Positions 16,454-24,531 of a stretch of DNA of 64,000 nt are shown here, in pieces (within the stretch, counting starts at the first letter, position 1; the number at the start of each line of letters is the position of its first letter). The DNA is from Bacillota bacterium (GTDB lineage Bacteria; Bacillota; Clostridia; Christensenellales; Aristaeellaceae). Made by a program: the position numbers and the translations under genes. Location of the stretch: positions 1 to 64,000 of the forward strand of contig JAEZQK010000097.1 in NCBI GenBank assembly GCA_023413135.1, in the 5' to 3' direction. The notes beneath the pieces are model-generated. The model did no database searches. It saw only the letters and a program-made list of their open reading frames with translations, and had not been told where the DNA came from.

Positions 16454-17338
16454 ATGGCCATCAAGCGTTCCACAGCCAGCCGGGCCTTTGATGCGTGCAA
16501 TGTAATCGTGCTGGCGCTGTGCGCGATGATCACCATCCTCCCCTTTGTGTACGTATTGGCGGCCTCCTTCGCCACGGAACGGGAGATTGTGGAACGGCCG
16601 TTGTTTTTGATTCCCAGGGACGTGAGCTTTGACGCCTACCACTACATTTTTTCCAGCAACACGCTTTTGCGGTCCATACTGAACTCGGTGATCATCACCG
16701 TTTCAGGTACTGCGGTGAACATGGCCTGCACCGTCACCATGGCCTACGGCTTAAGCAAGCGCCGCGTGGCGGGCCGGAACCTGATATTGAACCTGATCAT
16801 TTTTTCCATGTTCTTTTCCGGGGGTATGATCCCCACCTACATCGTGGTGTCGGGCCTTGGGATCACCAACACGTATTGGTCGGTGATCATCCCCGGTGCC
16901 ATCAGCGCCTACAACCTGATGATCATCAAGAACTTTTTCCAGAACATTCCTGCGGAGCTGGAGGAATCGGCCTACCTGGACGGTTGCAATGACATCGGTG
17001 CATTATGGCGCATCGCTCTGCCCCTGTCGCTGCCTGTCATCGCCACCTTTTCGCTGTTTTACGCGGTGGGGCACTGGAATGCCTACTTCTCCGCGATGCT
17101 GTACATGTCCAAAGCCCCGGAAAAATGGCCGCTGCAGGTGATGCTGCGGCAGCTCATCATCCTGTCCCAGATGACCGCGGGGGAGATGGTCAGCATGGAT
17201 CCAAACTTCGTCAAGCCGCCGGACCAGTCCATCAAGATGGCTGTGATCATGGTTTCCACCATCCCCGTGATGATGCTCTATCCCTTTTTGCAGAAATATT
17301 TCACCAAGGGCGTGCTGGTGGGTGCGCTGAAAGGTTAG
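16454..17338 (+). CDS. YtcP-type sugar ABC permease
   Basis: A 294-residue second permease of the importer, with FSMFFSGGMIPTYIVV and the EAA loop ELEESAYLDGCNDIGALWRI typical of YtcP/LplC proteins. It follows LplB after 158 bases of GC-rich spacer containing no recognised gene. ATG 16454 follows an AAAAGGGGGAAAACGT ribosome site. It pairs with LplB to form the membrane channel. Confidence 0.9.
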   Translation: MAIKRSTASRAFDACNVIVLALCAMITILPFVYVLAASFATEREIVERPLFLIPRDVSFDAYHYIFSSNTLLRSILNSVIITVSGTAVNMACTVTMAYGLSKRRVAGRNLILNLIIFSMFFSGGMIPTYIVVSGLGITNTYWSVIIPGAISAYNLMIIKNFFQNIPAELEESAYLDGCNDIGALWRIALPLSLPVIATFSLFYAVGHWNAYFSAMLYMSKAPEKWPLQVMLRQLIILSQMTAGEMVSMDPNFVKPPDQSIKMAVIMVSTIPVMMLYPFLQKYFTKGVLVGALKG

Positions 17339-17394
17339 TCGGTTATGGCGGCCAAGACCGCCTGAACAATATTTTTTTCAAGGAGGGTCACACC

Positions 17395-18867
17395 ATGAGG
17401 AAGCTGCTTGCCCTGCTCCTGACCATCGTTCTCTTATGCCCGCTGGTGGGCGCGGTGGCGCAGGAAGCGCCGTTTGAAATCACCATCATGCTGCCCAGTT
17501 TCTTTACTGAGACATTCCAGGCCGAGAACAACCCCGTGGTCCAAGCCATTGAGGCCGCCACCAACACCAAGCTTACCTTCAATTTCATCCCCAACGCCTC
17601 CTATGTGGAATTGACCGGTGTCACCCTGGCCGACAAGGACAAGATGCCCATGATCATGATCATCCAGGGCCCGCAGGACCCGGTGACAGTGAACGCGGCC
17701 CGTGCCGGTGCCTTCTGGGACATCACAGACTATATCAAGGATTATGAATACCTGGCTGCCGGCAGCCCCCTGGCCTATGACAACATCAAGGTGGACGGCC
17801 GCCTCTTCGGCGTATACCGCTCCCGCCCGCTGGCCCGTAACGGCATCATCTACCGCAGCGACGTGGCCGCAAAGCTGGGCTTCACTGAGCCGCCCAAAAC
17901 GCTGGATGACCTGACAAAGCTGGCCAAGGCTTACGCCGAGCAGGGCAGCGACAAGTACGCGCTAAACATGTGCAAGTTTGTGGACGGCACCATCAAAATC
18001 ATCACCATTATGCACGGCGCGCCCAACACCTGGGGCGTGGACGAGAACGGTAACATTTATCCCGCCCATGAGGACCCCGCCTTCCTGGAAGGCCTCAACT
18101 GGCTGCGGGAGCTGTACGCCATAGGCGGCATCGACCCCGACTTCATGGTCATCGAATCCGGCGTGTGGGACGACGCCATCAAGAACGAAGAATCCTTCAT
18201 GAAGTTCGACGTGCTGGACGGCGGCTACCGCCTGCAGGATTGGTTCCAGAACGAAAAGGGCGTCACCGAGACGATCTTCAATCTCGTTCCCGCTGTTGAA
18301 AACGCCAAGGGCGAAATGCACATCTTTCCCACCACGGGCTTCAACGGCGAGATCGTGATCACCAAGGCCGTCAAGACCGAGGAGGACATGAAAAAGTGCC
18401 TGGCGTTCCTGAACTTCCTGAACGGACCCGAAGGGCAGACGCTGATCAACTGGGGCATCAAGGACGTGACCTGGTGGACGGACGCGGATGGCTTCCGCAT
18501 TGCCACCCCCGCCGACAAGGATGAGTATGTGAAAACCGTGCACAACAGCCTCAACCAGTTGGGCATGGGCGTCAACGGCGACCTGACCCCGCCCATGAAG
18601 CTCACTCCGCTGCGCCAGCTGTACAACCAGATCCTGGTGGACTATCCCGGCTATGCCGTCCCCAACCCCTGCTTCACCTACGTCTCCGAGACGCAGACCA
18701 TGTTCGGCAGCCAGCTAACTACCCTGCTGGAGGATGCCTGCGTGCAGTACATTGCCAACATTATCAATGAGGAGGAACTCAAAGCCCTGTTCCAGCAGTG
18801 GCGTGATGAGGGCGGCGCGAAGATCATTGAGGAGTTCAACGCCCTGTACCAGGCGTCCAAGAAATGA
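17395..18867 (+). CDS. Extracellular sugar-binding protein of the LplB/YtcP importer
   Basis: A 490-residue secreted solute-binding protein. A signal peptide spans about residues 1-22 with likely cleavage AVA|QE; the only early cysteine (LLC, residue 15) is not in a good lipobox, so it may be released or held by the membrane rather than lipidated. The rest has the type 1 oligosaccharide-binding fold with TFNFIPNASY and DYIKDYEYL near the N-terminus, like LplA. AGGAGG precedes ATG 17395, 56 bases after ytcP. A longer open frame from 17005 merely overlaps ytcP. The pectin-related lyase and esterase around it suggest a uronic or rhamnogalacturonan oligomer as ligand. Confidence 0.88.
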   Translation: MRKLLALLLTIVLLCPLVGAVAQEAPFEITIMLPSFFTETFQAENNPVVQAIEAATNTKLTFNFIPNASYVELTGVTLADKDKMPMIMIIQGPQDPVTVNAARAGAFWDITDYIKDYEYLAAGSPLAYDNIKVDGRLFGVYRSRPLARNGIIYRSDVAAKLGFTEPPKTLDDLTKLAKAYAEQGSDKYALNMCKFVDGTIKIITIMHGAPNTWGVDENGNIYPAHEDPAFLEGLNWLRELYAIGGIDPDFMVIESGVWDDAIKNEESFMKFDVLDGGYRLQDWFQNEKGVTETIFNLVPAVENAKGEMHIFPTTGFNGEIVITKAVKTEEDMKKCLAFLNFLNGPEGQTLINWGIKDVTWWTDADGFRIATPADKDEYVKTVHNSLNQLGMGVNGDLTPPMKLTPLRQLYNQILVDYPGYAVPNPCFTYVSETQTMFGSQLTTLLEDACVQYIANIINEEELKALFQQWRDEGGAKIIEEFNALYQASKK

Positions 18868-18932
18868 TCAAAATATAGGGAAACGGCTGAAGCTGCTTTT
18901 GTGAAGCATCAAGGTTTCCCTGAGAGGTCCAT

Positions 18933-18978
18933 ATGGCAAAAGGTCCGGCGGAACAAAACCCGCCGGGCCTCTTGCCAT
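18933..18978. terminator. Large hairpin between convergent genes
   Basis: Two 19-base arms (18933-18951 and 18960-18978, ATGGCAAAAGGTCCGGCGG and complement) pair at 17 positions plus one wobble on either strand. It separates the importer operon from the convergent SGNH gene. No clear T-run on either side. Confidence 0.5.
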
Positions 18979-19002
18979 CATTATCTTATTTCCGGCTTCA
19001 GT

Positions 19003-19635
19003 TCAATCCGTCATCACGGCGTCAAGCCAGGCCTCGGCCATGAGTGCGGAACCGGCAGGGGTGGGATGGACGCCGTCGGCGGCCCAGAAGGCCAGCTCCT
19101 GGCGGGCGCTGGCCTGGGCAAAGATGCCGTCGAAGGGCACATAGATCGCGCCGTATTCACGGGCCAGGGAGCGGACAATATGGATCTTGGGGTCCAGGTC
19201 CTCCCGCCAGGCGGCCCGGTCTTCCGGGATGGGCAGCAAAAAGGGCTCGCATAGAATCAGGCTGGCATTTGTGCGGGTACGCACATCTTCCAGCATGGCC
19301 CGGTAATGCTCGGCAAATTCGGCGGCGGTGGTGCGCATGTTGGAATCGAAAAAGCGCCATGTATCGTTGATGCCGATGAGGATGGAGACCCAGTCTGGCT
19401 GGAGGCCTACGCAATCCTCCTGCCACCGAAGGCGCATGTCGCTGGCCCTGTCGCCGCTGACGCCACGGTTTAGGAAGGTGACGCCCAACTCCGGGTAGCG
19501 TGCGGAAAAGAGGCTGGCGGCGATATAGGCGTAGCCGTAGCCCAGGTTGCCGGGTTCCAGGCGGTTGCGGCCGCAGTCGGTAATGGAGTCACCCTGAAAG
19601 AGGACAAGGTCGCCCTGCTGGAAGATGGGACGCAT
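19003..19635 (-). CDS. SGNH/GDSL-family esterase
   Basis: A 210-residue cytoplasmic hydrolase with the SGNH blocks: GDSITD (catalytic Ser, about residue 16), NRGVSGD (Gly), GIND (Asn) and DGVHPT (Asp and His near the C-terminus). Members remove acetyl groups from sugars such as rhamnogalacturonan or xylan fragments. AAAGGAG selects ATG 19635; the frame extends to 19833 without a ribosome site. Next to an oligosaccharide importer and PL22-like lyase, deacetylation of imported pectin fragments is a reasonable inference. Confidence 0.85.
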   Translation of the reverse strand: MRPIFQQGDLVLFQGDSITDCGRNRLEPGNLGYGYAYIAASLFSARYPELGVTFLNRGVSGDRASDMRLRWQEDCVGLQPDWVSILIGINDTWRFFDSNMRTTAAEFAEHYRAMLEDVRTRTNASLILCEPFLLPIPEDRAAWREDLDPKIHIVRSLAREYGAIYVPFDGIFAQASARQELAFWAADGVHPTPAGSALMAEAWLDAVMTD

Positions 19636-19759
19636 GGGGAGCACTCCTTTTCTGTTGTGGTTTACGAGGAAAGCAATATCTTTGCTTGCAGGATACACAA
19701 CGTGGAGGATTTTGTCAAATGGTTTCGAAAAAATGAAAGGGGACTGATGCGGGAATGAA

Positions 19760-20236
19760 TCAGGCCTCCGGCTTGATGCCGAAGGGGTACAGTGCCATGG
19801 CGGTGGGGGAATCGGCAAAGCCGTGTTTTTCATATAGCGGCCTGCCCATATCCGAGGTGTTGAGCAGTATCCGCTGGCACAGGTTCTCTTTTGCCTCCTC
19901 TATGATCAGAGCAAGCAGGCGGGAGGCAATGCCTTTCCTGCGGAAAGAAGGCAGCGTATACATGTTGCCGATGTAGGCCGTCTTCCCGCCGGGGCACCAG
20001 TCATTGGGCGGCAGGGTAAAGTAGGCCGCGCCGCCCATAGCGATGATATCGCCGCCTTCCTCAGCCACCCATGCCGAAAAGCTGCCGTCTGCCAGCCCGT
20101 TTTCGATGTATTGCTTTGTATTCCCAAATAGCAGATTAAGAAATGTTTCAGGGTAATTTTCTTCCTCGCGGAACATGTCTGAGCGCATGCGGGATAGGGT
20201 TTCTGCATCCAAAAGCGTCGCTTTTCGAAATTCCAT
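19760..20236 (-). CDS. GNAT-family N-acetyltransferase
   Basis: A 158-residue single-domain GNAT protein. The acetyl-CoA pyrophosphate loop is SFRRKGIASRLL (about residues 101-112), followed by NTSDMGRPLYEKHGF, the usual motif B. Substrate unknown. It stands 47 bases downstream of the Nudix gene on the same strand and may be cotranscribed. Such GNAT/Nudix pairs usually act on small metabolites; nothing here identifies the substrate. Confidence 0.85.
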   Translation of the reverse strand: MEFRKATLLDAETLSRMRSDMFREEENYPETFLNLLFGNTKQYIENGLADGSFSAWVAEEGGDIIAMGGAAYFTLPPNDWCPGGKTAYIGNMYTLPSFRRKGIASRLLALIIEEAKENLCQRILLNTSDMGRPLYEKHGFADSPTAMALYPFGIKPEA

Positions 20237-20283
20237 GGTACAACCTCTCTATGTAAAATGGGAAGGGCGCTCAGTGAATGGAT

Positions 20284-20742
20284 TCATGCGCCGCGTTTTA
20301 TGTAATCAACAAAAGCCTGCATTGGCCTCTTATCAGGCAGGCTGACTTCCTGAGGCAGGTCGTCGATATCAAACCACTGAAGATCCAGCGTTTCATCGGT
20401 CTCCAGGATCAATTCACCCGAAAAATCATTGCAGACATAGTAGATGCCAACAATATATACCTGATCGCCGTTTGGATAGGTGTAGAACATATCCTCTCCT
20501 GAAAAGACACCCAGCAACGTCATAGTATTGGCCACAAGCCCGGTCTCTTCAAACAGTTCACGCTTTGCGGCCGCCTCCACGCTTTCGCCTATTTCCAAAC
20601 CGCCGCCGTGCAGAGACCAGCAGGCATTGTCACGGCGCTTTTGCAGCAGTACCTTTTTATCCTGATAGATAAAAACACCGGCTCCCACTACAATCAAGAG
20701 GTCATGTCCGATTTTGCTTCGCATGTCTTTCGTATAGCCCAT
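20284..20742 (-). CDS. Nudix hydrolase
   Basis: A 152-residue protein with a perfect Nudix box, GGLEIGESVEAAAKRELFEE followed by TGL (about residues 47-69), which binds the metal and cleaves nucleoside diphosphates linked to another group. Length and flanking strands resemble MutT/ADP-ribose-type Nudix proteins. AAGGAG precedes ATG 20742. Substrate not predictable from the box alone. Confidence 0.9.
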   Translation of the reverse strand: MGYTKDMRSKIGHDLLIVVGAGVFIYQDKKVLLQKRRDNACWSLHGGGLEIGESVEAAAKRELFEETGLVANTMTLLGVFSGEDMFYTYPNGDQVYIVGIYYVCNDFSGELILETDETLDLQWFDIDDLPQEVSLPDKRPMQAFVDYIKRGA

Positions 20743-20883
20743 TATGTTTTCTCCTTATGTTTATAAAGAGTTCTTTCAGTCCGGTGATTGGTGGCGGAAG
20801 TATGTAAATTAAATCGATGACACCATTATAAACCAATAGGGTGGGCTATGGAAAGCTGGGGCTGCCATGTTATACGCAAAAAG

Positions 20884-21011
20884 GCGGGCGATTGATAATC
20901 GCCCCTACATCCATATAGGTGTTTATTGCTGCCTTCGCCATGGCTTGTATCTGTCAGGCAAAGATTTCAACTTTCTCTTTTAAACCGTAGGGGCGATTAT
21001 CAATCGCCCGC
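20884..21011. repeat. Paired 25-bp inverted element, copy 2
   Basis: Perfect inverted arms at 20884-20908 and 20987-21011, base-for-base the same as the arms of the element at 13732-13856, around a different 78-base interior. Confidence 0.85.
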
Positions 21012-21156
21012 AAAGCACCGGTTATCGATAAACCGGGAGGATTCTCCTCTCATAATGCGCCTATCCACGTACTCGTATTTTGAGCAAGTTTCGCTATTAT
21101 AGCGAAAAAGACAAATCCCCATATTTAACCCTAAATATGGGGATTCAAAGGGGCTG

Positions 21157-21450
21157 TGTTCCGGCTGGCTCAATCGTCGCATTGCTTCGCATTCCGCAAG
21201 CTCAATGGTCGTTCCGGTTCGCTGCCGCTCCCGGCCCTCCCTTTCGCTTGATTCATCCGCCCAGCCTATTGCCGCCACTGGCGGCGGCTGGGCTCCTTCA
21301 CCGCTCGCACTGCTCGTTTCGCCAGCTTCCTCCGCCTCACTTCTTCCCTCCATCTGGCTCAATCGGCGCATTTCTCACTGCCGTTCGCACTGCTTGTTTC
21401 GCCAGCCTCCTCCGCCTCGCTTCACCCGCCACAGGCGGCGTTCGGCTACG
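21157..21450 (+). repeat. Dispersed repeat, expanded copy C
   Basis: A longer, rearranged relative of copies A and B, with GGCTCAATCGTCGCATTGC, CCGCAAGCTCAATGGTCG and GCCACTGGCGGCG in the same orientation. Inside it a roughly 42-base unit (GCACTGCTCGTTTCGCCAGC and following) is repeated at about 21301-21343 and 21381-21423. Confidence 0.7.
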
Positions 21451-21467
21451 GAACCTTTGGTGGGAGT

Positions 21468-21488
21468 GCAGAGGGCGAAGCCCTCTGC
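21468..21488 (-). terminator. Hairpin abutting the 3' end of the synthase gene
   Basis: A 9-bp stem GCAGAGGGC (21468-21476) with GCCCTCTGC (21480-21488) and a GAA loop sits directly after the stop of the gene at 21489 as read on the minus strand. No T-run follows on that strand, so it is a weak terminator candidate. Confidence 0.4.
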
Positions 21489-22883
21489 CTACCGGCTTTT
21501 GTGGAACAGCAGCCTTTCATACCGCTCCCTGTCCGTGGTGCGGGTCAATGTCTCTAATTCTTCATCACCCATCACAGTATTGCGGCCCTGGGCATACAGG
21601 ACATCCACCTTTTCCTTGATGGCTGATACCAGGGGATCCTGTTTTTGAACGGCATGCTCGCCCTTGAGCTTGAAATAGCCGTTCATCCAATGGGCGATGC
21701 CGGCCAGGCCGCTATGGCTGTCCACGGCCACGGAAGCGGGACGGTTCAGTATCTTGGCTGTGTCGAAGATGTTGTAGATTTCCTCATCCTTGAGCATGCC
21801 ATCGGCATGGATGCCAGCCCTTGTTACATTGAAATGACGGCCTACAAAGGGCTGGCGGGGATCGATTTCAATGCCGATTTCCCGCTCCATGTAATCGGCG
21901 ATCTCGGTGATGGCGGTCAGGTCCATACCGTCGGTAGTACCGCGCATAGCCTGGTACTCAATGGCCATTGCTTCCAGGGGACAGTTGCCGGTGCGCTCGC
22001 CAATGCCCAGCAGCGAACAATTGATGCTGGCGCAGCCATACAGCCACGCGGTGCCCGCGTTGCTGACCACCTTGTAAAAATCGTTGTGGCCGTGCCATTC
22101 CAGGTCCTCAGCGGGAACCTCGGCATAGTGGCGGAGGCCATAGATGATGCCCTGCACGCTGCGGGGCAATGCTGTGCCGGGATAGGACACGCCGTAGCCC
22201 ATGGTGTCGCAGGCGCGGATCTTGATGGGCAGTCCGCTTTCTTGGCCCAAACGCATCAGCTCCGTGGCAAAGGGGACTACAAATCCGTAAAAATCGGCCC
22301 GGGTAATATCCTCAAAATGGCAACGGGGCTTGATGCCCTTCTCCAGCGCGGCGCGGACGATGGCCAGATACTTTTCCATGGCCTGGCCGCGAGTGAGATG
22401 CATTTTGTTGAAGATGTGGTAATCGCTGCAGGATACCAGGATGCCCGTCTCCTTTACGCCGGCATCCTTGACAAGCTGGAAGTCCTTTTCGTTGGCCCGG
22501 ATCCAGGTGGTGATCTCAGGAAAGGGCAAATCCAGCTCCTGGCAGCGGCGCAGCGCTTCCCGGTCCTTTTCTGTGTAGAGGAAAAATTCGCTCTGCCGCA
22601 CGATGCCTTTGGGGCCGCCCAGGCGGCTCATGAGCTTGAACAGCGTTACGATCTGATCCACCGTGAAAGGCGACACGCTCTGCTGCCCATCCCTAAAGGT
22701 GGTGTCGGTGATCCATATTTCATCAGGCATATTGATGGGCACCAGGCGGTTGTTGAAAGCGATTTTGGGGACGGAGGCGTAATCGAAACTTTCTCTGTAC
22801 AGGTTAGGCTCCTTCACATCCTGAAGGTAGTACTTGTATTTGGCCTGCTGAATTAAGTTGGTGCGCCGGTCAAACTTGAGCAT
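21489..22883 (-). CDS. 2-Isopropylmalate/homocitrate/(Re)-citrate synthase-family enzyme
   Basis: A 464-residue HMGL-like TIM-barrel protein. The opening TDTTFRDGQQ (about residues 59-68) is the family metal/acyl-acceptor motif; HFEDITRADFYGF, WHGHNDFYK (metal His pair), GIGERTGNCPLEAM and FNVTRAGIHADG follow. It lacks the LeuA regulatory domain. This subgroup (starting ...DVKEPNLYRE...VPKI) is annotated as isopropylmalate synthase but, as I recall, also includes (Re)-citrate synthases of anaerobes. It condenses acetyl-CoA with a 2-oxo acid. It lies 38 bases after aspartate aminotransferase on the same strand, whose product oxaloacetate would suit a citrate-forming role. The exact reaction is undecided. 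Confidence 0.8.
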   Translation of the reverse strand: MLKFDRRTNLIQQAKYKYYLQDVKEPNLYRESFDYASVPKIAFNNRLVPINMPDEIWITDTTFRDGQQSVSPFTVDQIVTLFKLMSRLGGPKGIVRQSEFFLYTEKDREALRRCQELDLPFPEITTWIRANEKDFQLVKDAGVKETGILVSCSDYHIFNKMHLTRGQAMEKYLAIVRAALEKGIKPRCHFEDITRADFYGFVVPFATELMRLGQESGLPIKIRACDTMGYGVSYPGTALPRSVQGIIYGLRHYAEVPAEDLEWHGHNDFYKVVSNAGTAWLYGCASINCSLLGIGERTGNCPLEAMAIEYQAMRGTTDGMDLTAITEIADYMEREIGIEIDPRQPFVGRHFNVTRAGIHADGMLKDEEIYNIFDTAKILNRPASVAVDSHSGLAGIAHWMNGYFKLKGEHAVQKQDPLVSAIKEKVDVLYAQGRNTVMGDEELETLTRTTDRERYERLLFHKSR

Positions 22884-22921
22884 TTCGATTCACCTCGGCC
22901 TTTCTCATAAATAATGAATGG

Positions 22922-24130
22922 TTAATTGGAGGGCTCCAGCAAGGAAACAAAGTGTTCGATGCGGTCAAGCCCTTTTTTGATATCGTCCAGGGAAACGGCA
23001 TAGCTTAACCGGCAGTAACCCTCCGCCTCAAAGGCCACGCCGGGCACTACGGCCACCTTCTCCTGGGTGAGAAGAAGCTCCGCAAAGTCCATGCTGCCGG
23101 TGATCTCCCGATCCTTGTACTTGCAGCCGATGAGCCTTTTCATATTCAGCATCACATAAAAAGCACCGGCGGGTTTTTTGCAGCTAAGGCCCGGTATCCA
23201 GCCGATATGCTCCACCATATAGTTGCGCCTGTGTTCAAACTCCGCCGCCATTTCTTTCACGCAGCTTTGATCGCTCAAAAGGGCCGTGACGCCGGCATGC
23301 TGGGCAATGCTGTTGGGATTGGAGGTGGCCTGGCTTTGGAAATTGCCCATGGCTTTTATTACTTCCAGCGGCCCCGCGCAGTAACCGATGCGCCAGCCGG
23401 TCATGGCATATGACTTGCTTAGTCCATTGACCACGAAGGTGCGGGCTTTGGCGTCATCCGACAAGGAGGCAATGGAAACATGCTTGCGTCCGTCATAAAG
23501 CAGGTTTTCGTAAATCTCGTCGCTGACGATAAAAAAGTCATGTTCTTTCGCCAAATCGGCAGCGTTTGTGAGCGCTTGGCGGGACCATACGCTGCCGTTG
23601 GGGTTGGAGGGACTGGTGATAACGATGGCCTTGGTGCGGGATGTGATTTTTTCCTGAAGGGCGGCCTTGGTGGGCACAAAGTCGGCATCTTCCGATGTTT
23701 GCACAAACACCGGTACACCCCCGGCCATACGCACCATCTCAGGATAGCTCACCCAGCAGGGGGTGGGGATCAATACCTCGTCACCGTCATCCAGGATCGC
23801 CTGGAAGATGGTGAACAGGGAATGCTTGGCTCCGCCCGATACGATGACTTCCCCTGGAGTATAGGTAAGGCCGTTATCCCTTTGCAGCTTCTGGCAGATG
23901 GCCTTGCGCAGCGCCAGCGTCCCTTCCGAGGGGGTATAACGGGTTAGCCCAAGGGCAATGGCCTCGCGGGCGGCGTCGCAAATGTGCTTAGGCGTGGGAA
24001 AGTCCGGCTCGCCGGCCCCAAAGCCCACCACGTCAAGGCCCTGCTGCTTCATATCCTTGGCTTTTGCATCAATGCTCAGCGTGACCGAAGGGGCGATAGC
24101 TTTACACTTCCGGGAAATAGAACGCGACAT
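22922..24130 (-). CDS. Aspartate aminotransferase (class I, subgroup 1b-like)
   Basis: A 402-residue PLP enzyme. The Schiff-base lysine is in NGLSKSYAMTGWRIGY (about residues 233-248), SPSNPNGSVW binds PLP through Asn, SDEIYENLLYDG follows, and Arg in CRLSYA near the C-terminus binds the substrate carboxylate. It interconverts aspartate and oxaloacetate using 2-oxoglutarate. AGGAGG lies well placed before ATG 24130. It heads an operon with the synthase, behind a candidate attenuator. Confidence 0.9.
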   Translation of the reverse strand: MSRSISRKCKAIAPSVTLSIDAKAKDMKQQGLDVVGFGAGEPDFPTPKHICDAAREAIALGLTRYTPSEGTLALRKAICQKLQRDNGLTYTPGEVIVSGGAKHSLFTIFQAILDDGDEVLIPTPCWVSYPEMVRMAGGVPVFVQTSEDADFVPTKAALQEKITSRTKAIVITSPSNPNGSVWSRQALTNAADLAKEHDFFIVSDEIYENLLYDGRKHVSIASLSDDAKARTFVVNGLSKSYAMTGWRIGYCAGPLEVIKAMGNFQSQATSNPNSIAQHAGVTALLSDQSCVKEMAAEFEHRRNYMVEHIGWIPGLSCKKPAGAFYVMLNMKRLIGCKYKDREITGSMDFAELLLTQEKVAVVPGVAFEAEGYCRLSYAVSLDDIKKGLDRIEHFVSLLEPSN

Positions 24131-24470
24131 GGGAGACTCCTCCTAAAGGTTTTTGACAATAAAAAAATCGGCCTGCATTTGGCCGCGGACATCCCTTGTG
24201 AGGCTGCGCCATTGCGGCCGTTCTGCATGGTGGTATATTCTATTCTACAGAATTGGGGCAGTTCCTGCTTGCAAGACGGCATTTATAAAAACCTTTTGCA
24301 TATTTTTTTTATGAACTTGCATTTTGGCAACGCAGGAACAAGGGTTCAGAGCAGAGGAGAGAGAAATCGTTGCCTTACATATTTTTCGACTTGCTGATAA
24401 AAACGATGCACGGCGTGCTTAGGGATTCAAAGAGCGCAATAAAAAAGCAAGCAGCTGTTCATGCGTATGC
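24131..24470. other. Leader and intergenic region between aspartate aminotransferase and TetR gene
   Basis: No supported gene. Its left part, read on the minus strand, holds the terminator/antiterminator arrangement at 24161-24219. No clear minus-strand promoter was found; TAGAAT sequences occur near 24237-24250 without a well-spaced -35. I see no T-box consensus. Confidence 0.5.
24161..24219 (-). promoter_or_regulatory. Candidate transcription attenuator before aspartate aminotransferase
   Basis: Read on the minus strand, GGCCGC (bases 24219-24214) can pair with GCGGCC (24186-24181). The second segment is also the left arm of a terminator-like hairpin CGGCC-loop-GGCCG (24185-24169) followed by seven T (24167-24161) and ending 30 bases before the start codon. 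The two structures exclude each other, the hallmark of an antiterminator/terminator switch. The sensed signal is unknown. Confidence 0.5.
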
Positions 24471-24499
24471 TTGACAATCGTCTTCCTGCAATTTATAAT
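24471..24499 (+). promoter_or_regulatory. Perfect consensus promoter of the TetR gene
   Basis: TTGACA (24471-24476), exactly 17 bases, TATAAT (24494-24499). This is the best vegetative promoter in the window; such a strong promoter is normally held off by a repressor. Confidence 0.85.
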
Positions 24500-24515
24500 T
24501 GAAAAATATTTCAAT
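24498..24515 (+). promoter_or_regulatory. Probable operator of the TetR-family regulator
   Basis: ATTGAAA-AATA-TTTCAAT, a perfect 7-bp inverted repeat with 4-base centre, begins inside the -10 box and covers the transcription start, immediately upstream of the TetR gene. A repressor bound here would block polymerase, so autoregulation is expected. Confidence 0.65.
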
Positions 24516-24531
24516 AAAAAGGAGCAGTTGC

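Larger units (their letters stand above)
20743..21467. other. Long gene-free region of palindromes and repeats
   Basis: No supported gene. It contains the second 25-bp inverted element (20884-21011), a TTCGCTA..TAGCGAA hairpin (21090-21106), a perfect 14-bp-stem hairpin (21114-21145, AATCCCCATATTTA and complement, loop ACCC) and the rearranged copy of the 110-bp dispersed repeat (21157-21450). Confidence 0.7.

Noticed and set aside
17005..17394. Upstream extension of the sugar-binding protein frame
   Set aside because: It overlaps the YtcP gene out of frame; the ATG at 17395 has AGGAGG and begins a proper signal peptide.
21645..22856. A 403-codon plus-strand frame opposite the synthase gene
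   Set aside because: The minus strand encodes a clear HMGL-like enzyme; the opposite frame is a shadow with Ala/Gly/Val-rich composition.
24131..24470. T-box leader before aspartate aminotransferase
   Set aside because: The T-box antiterminator sequence (GGTGGNACC type) and specifier loop were not found.
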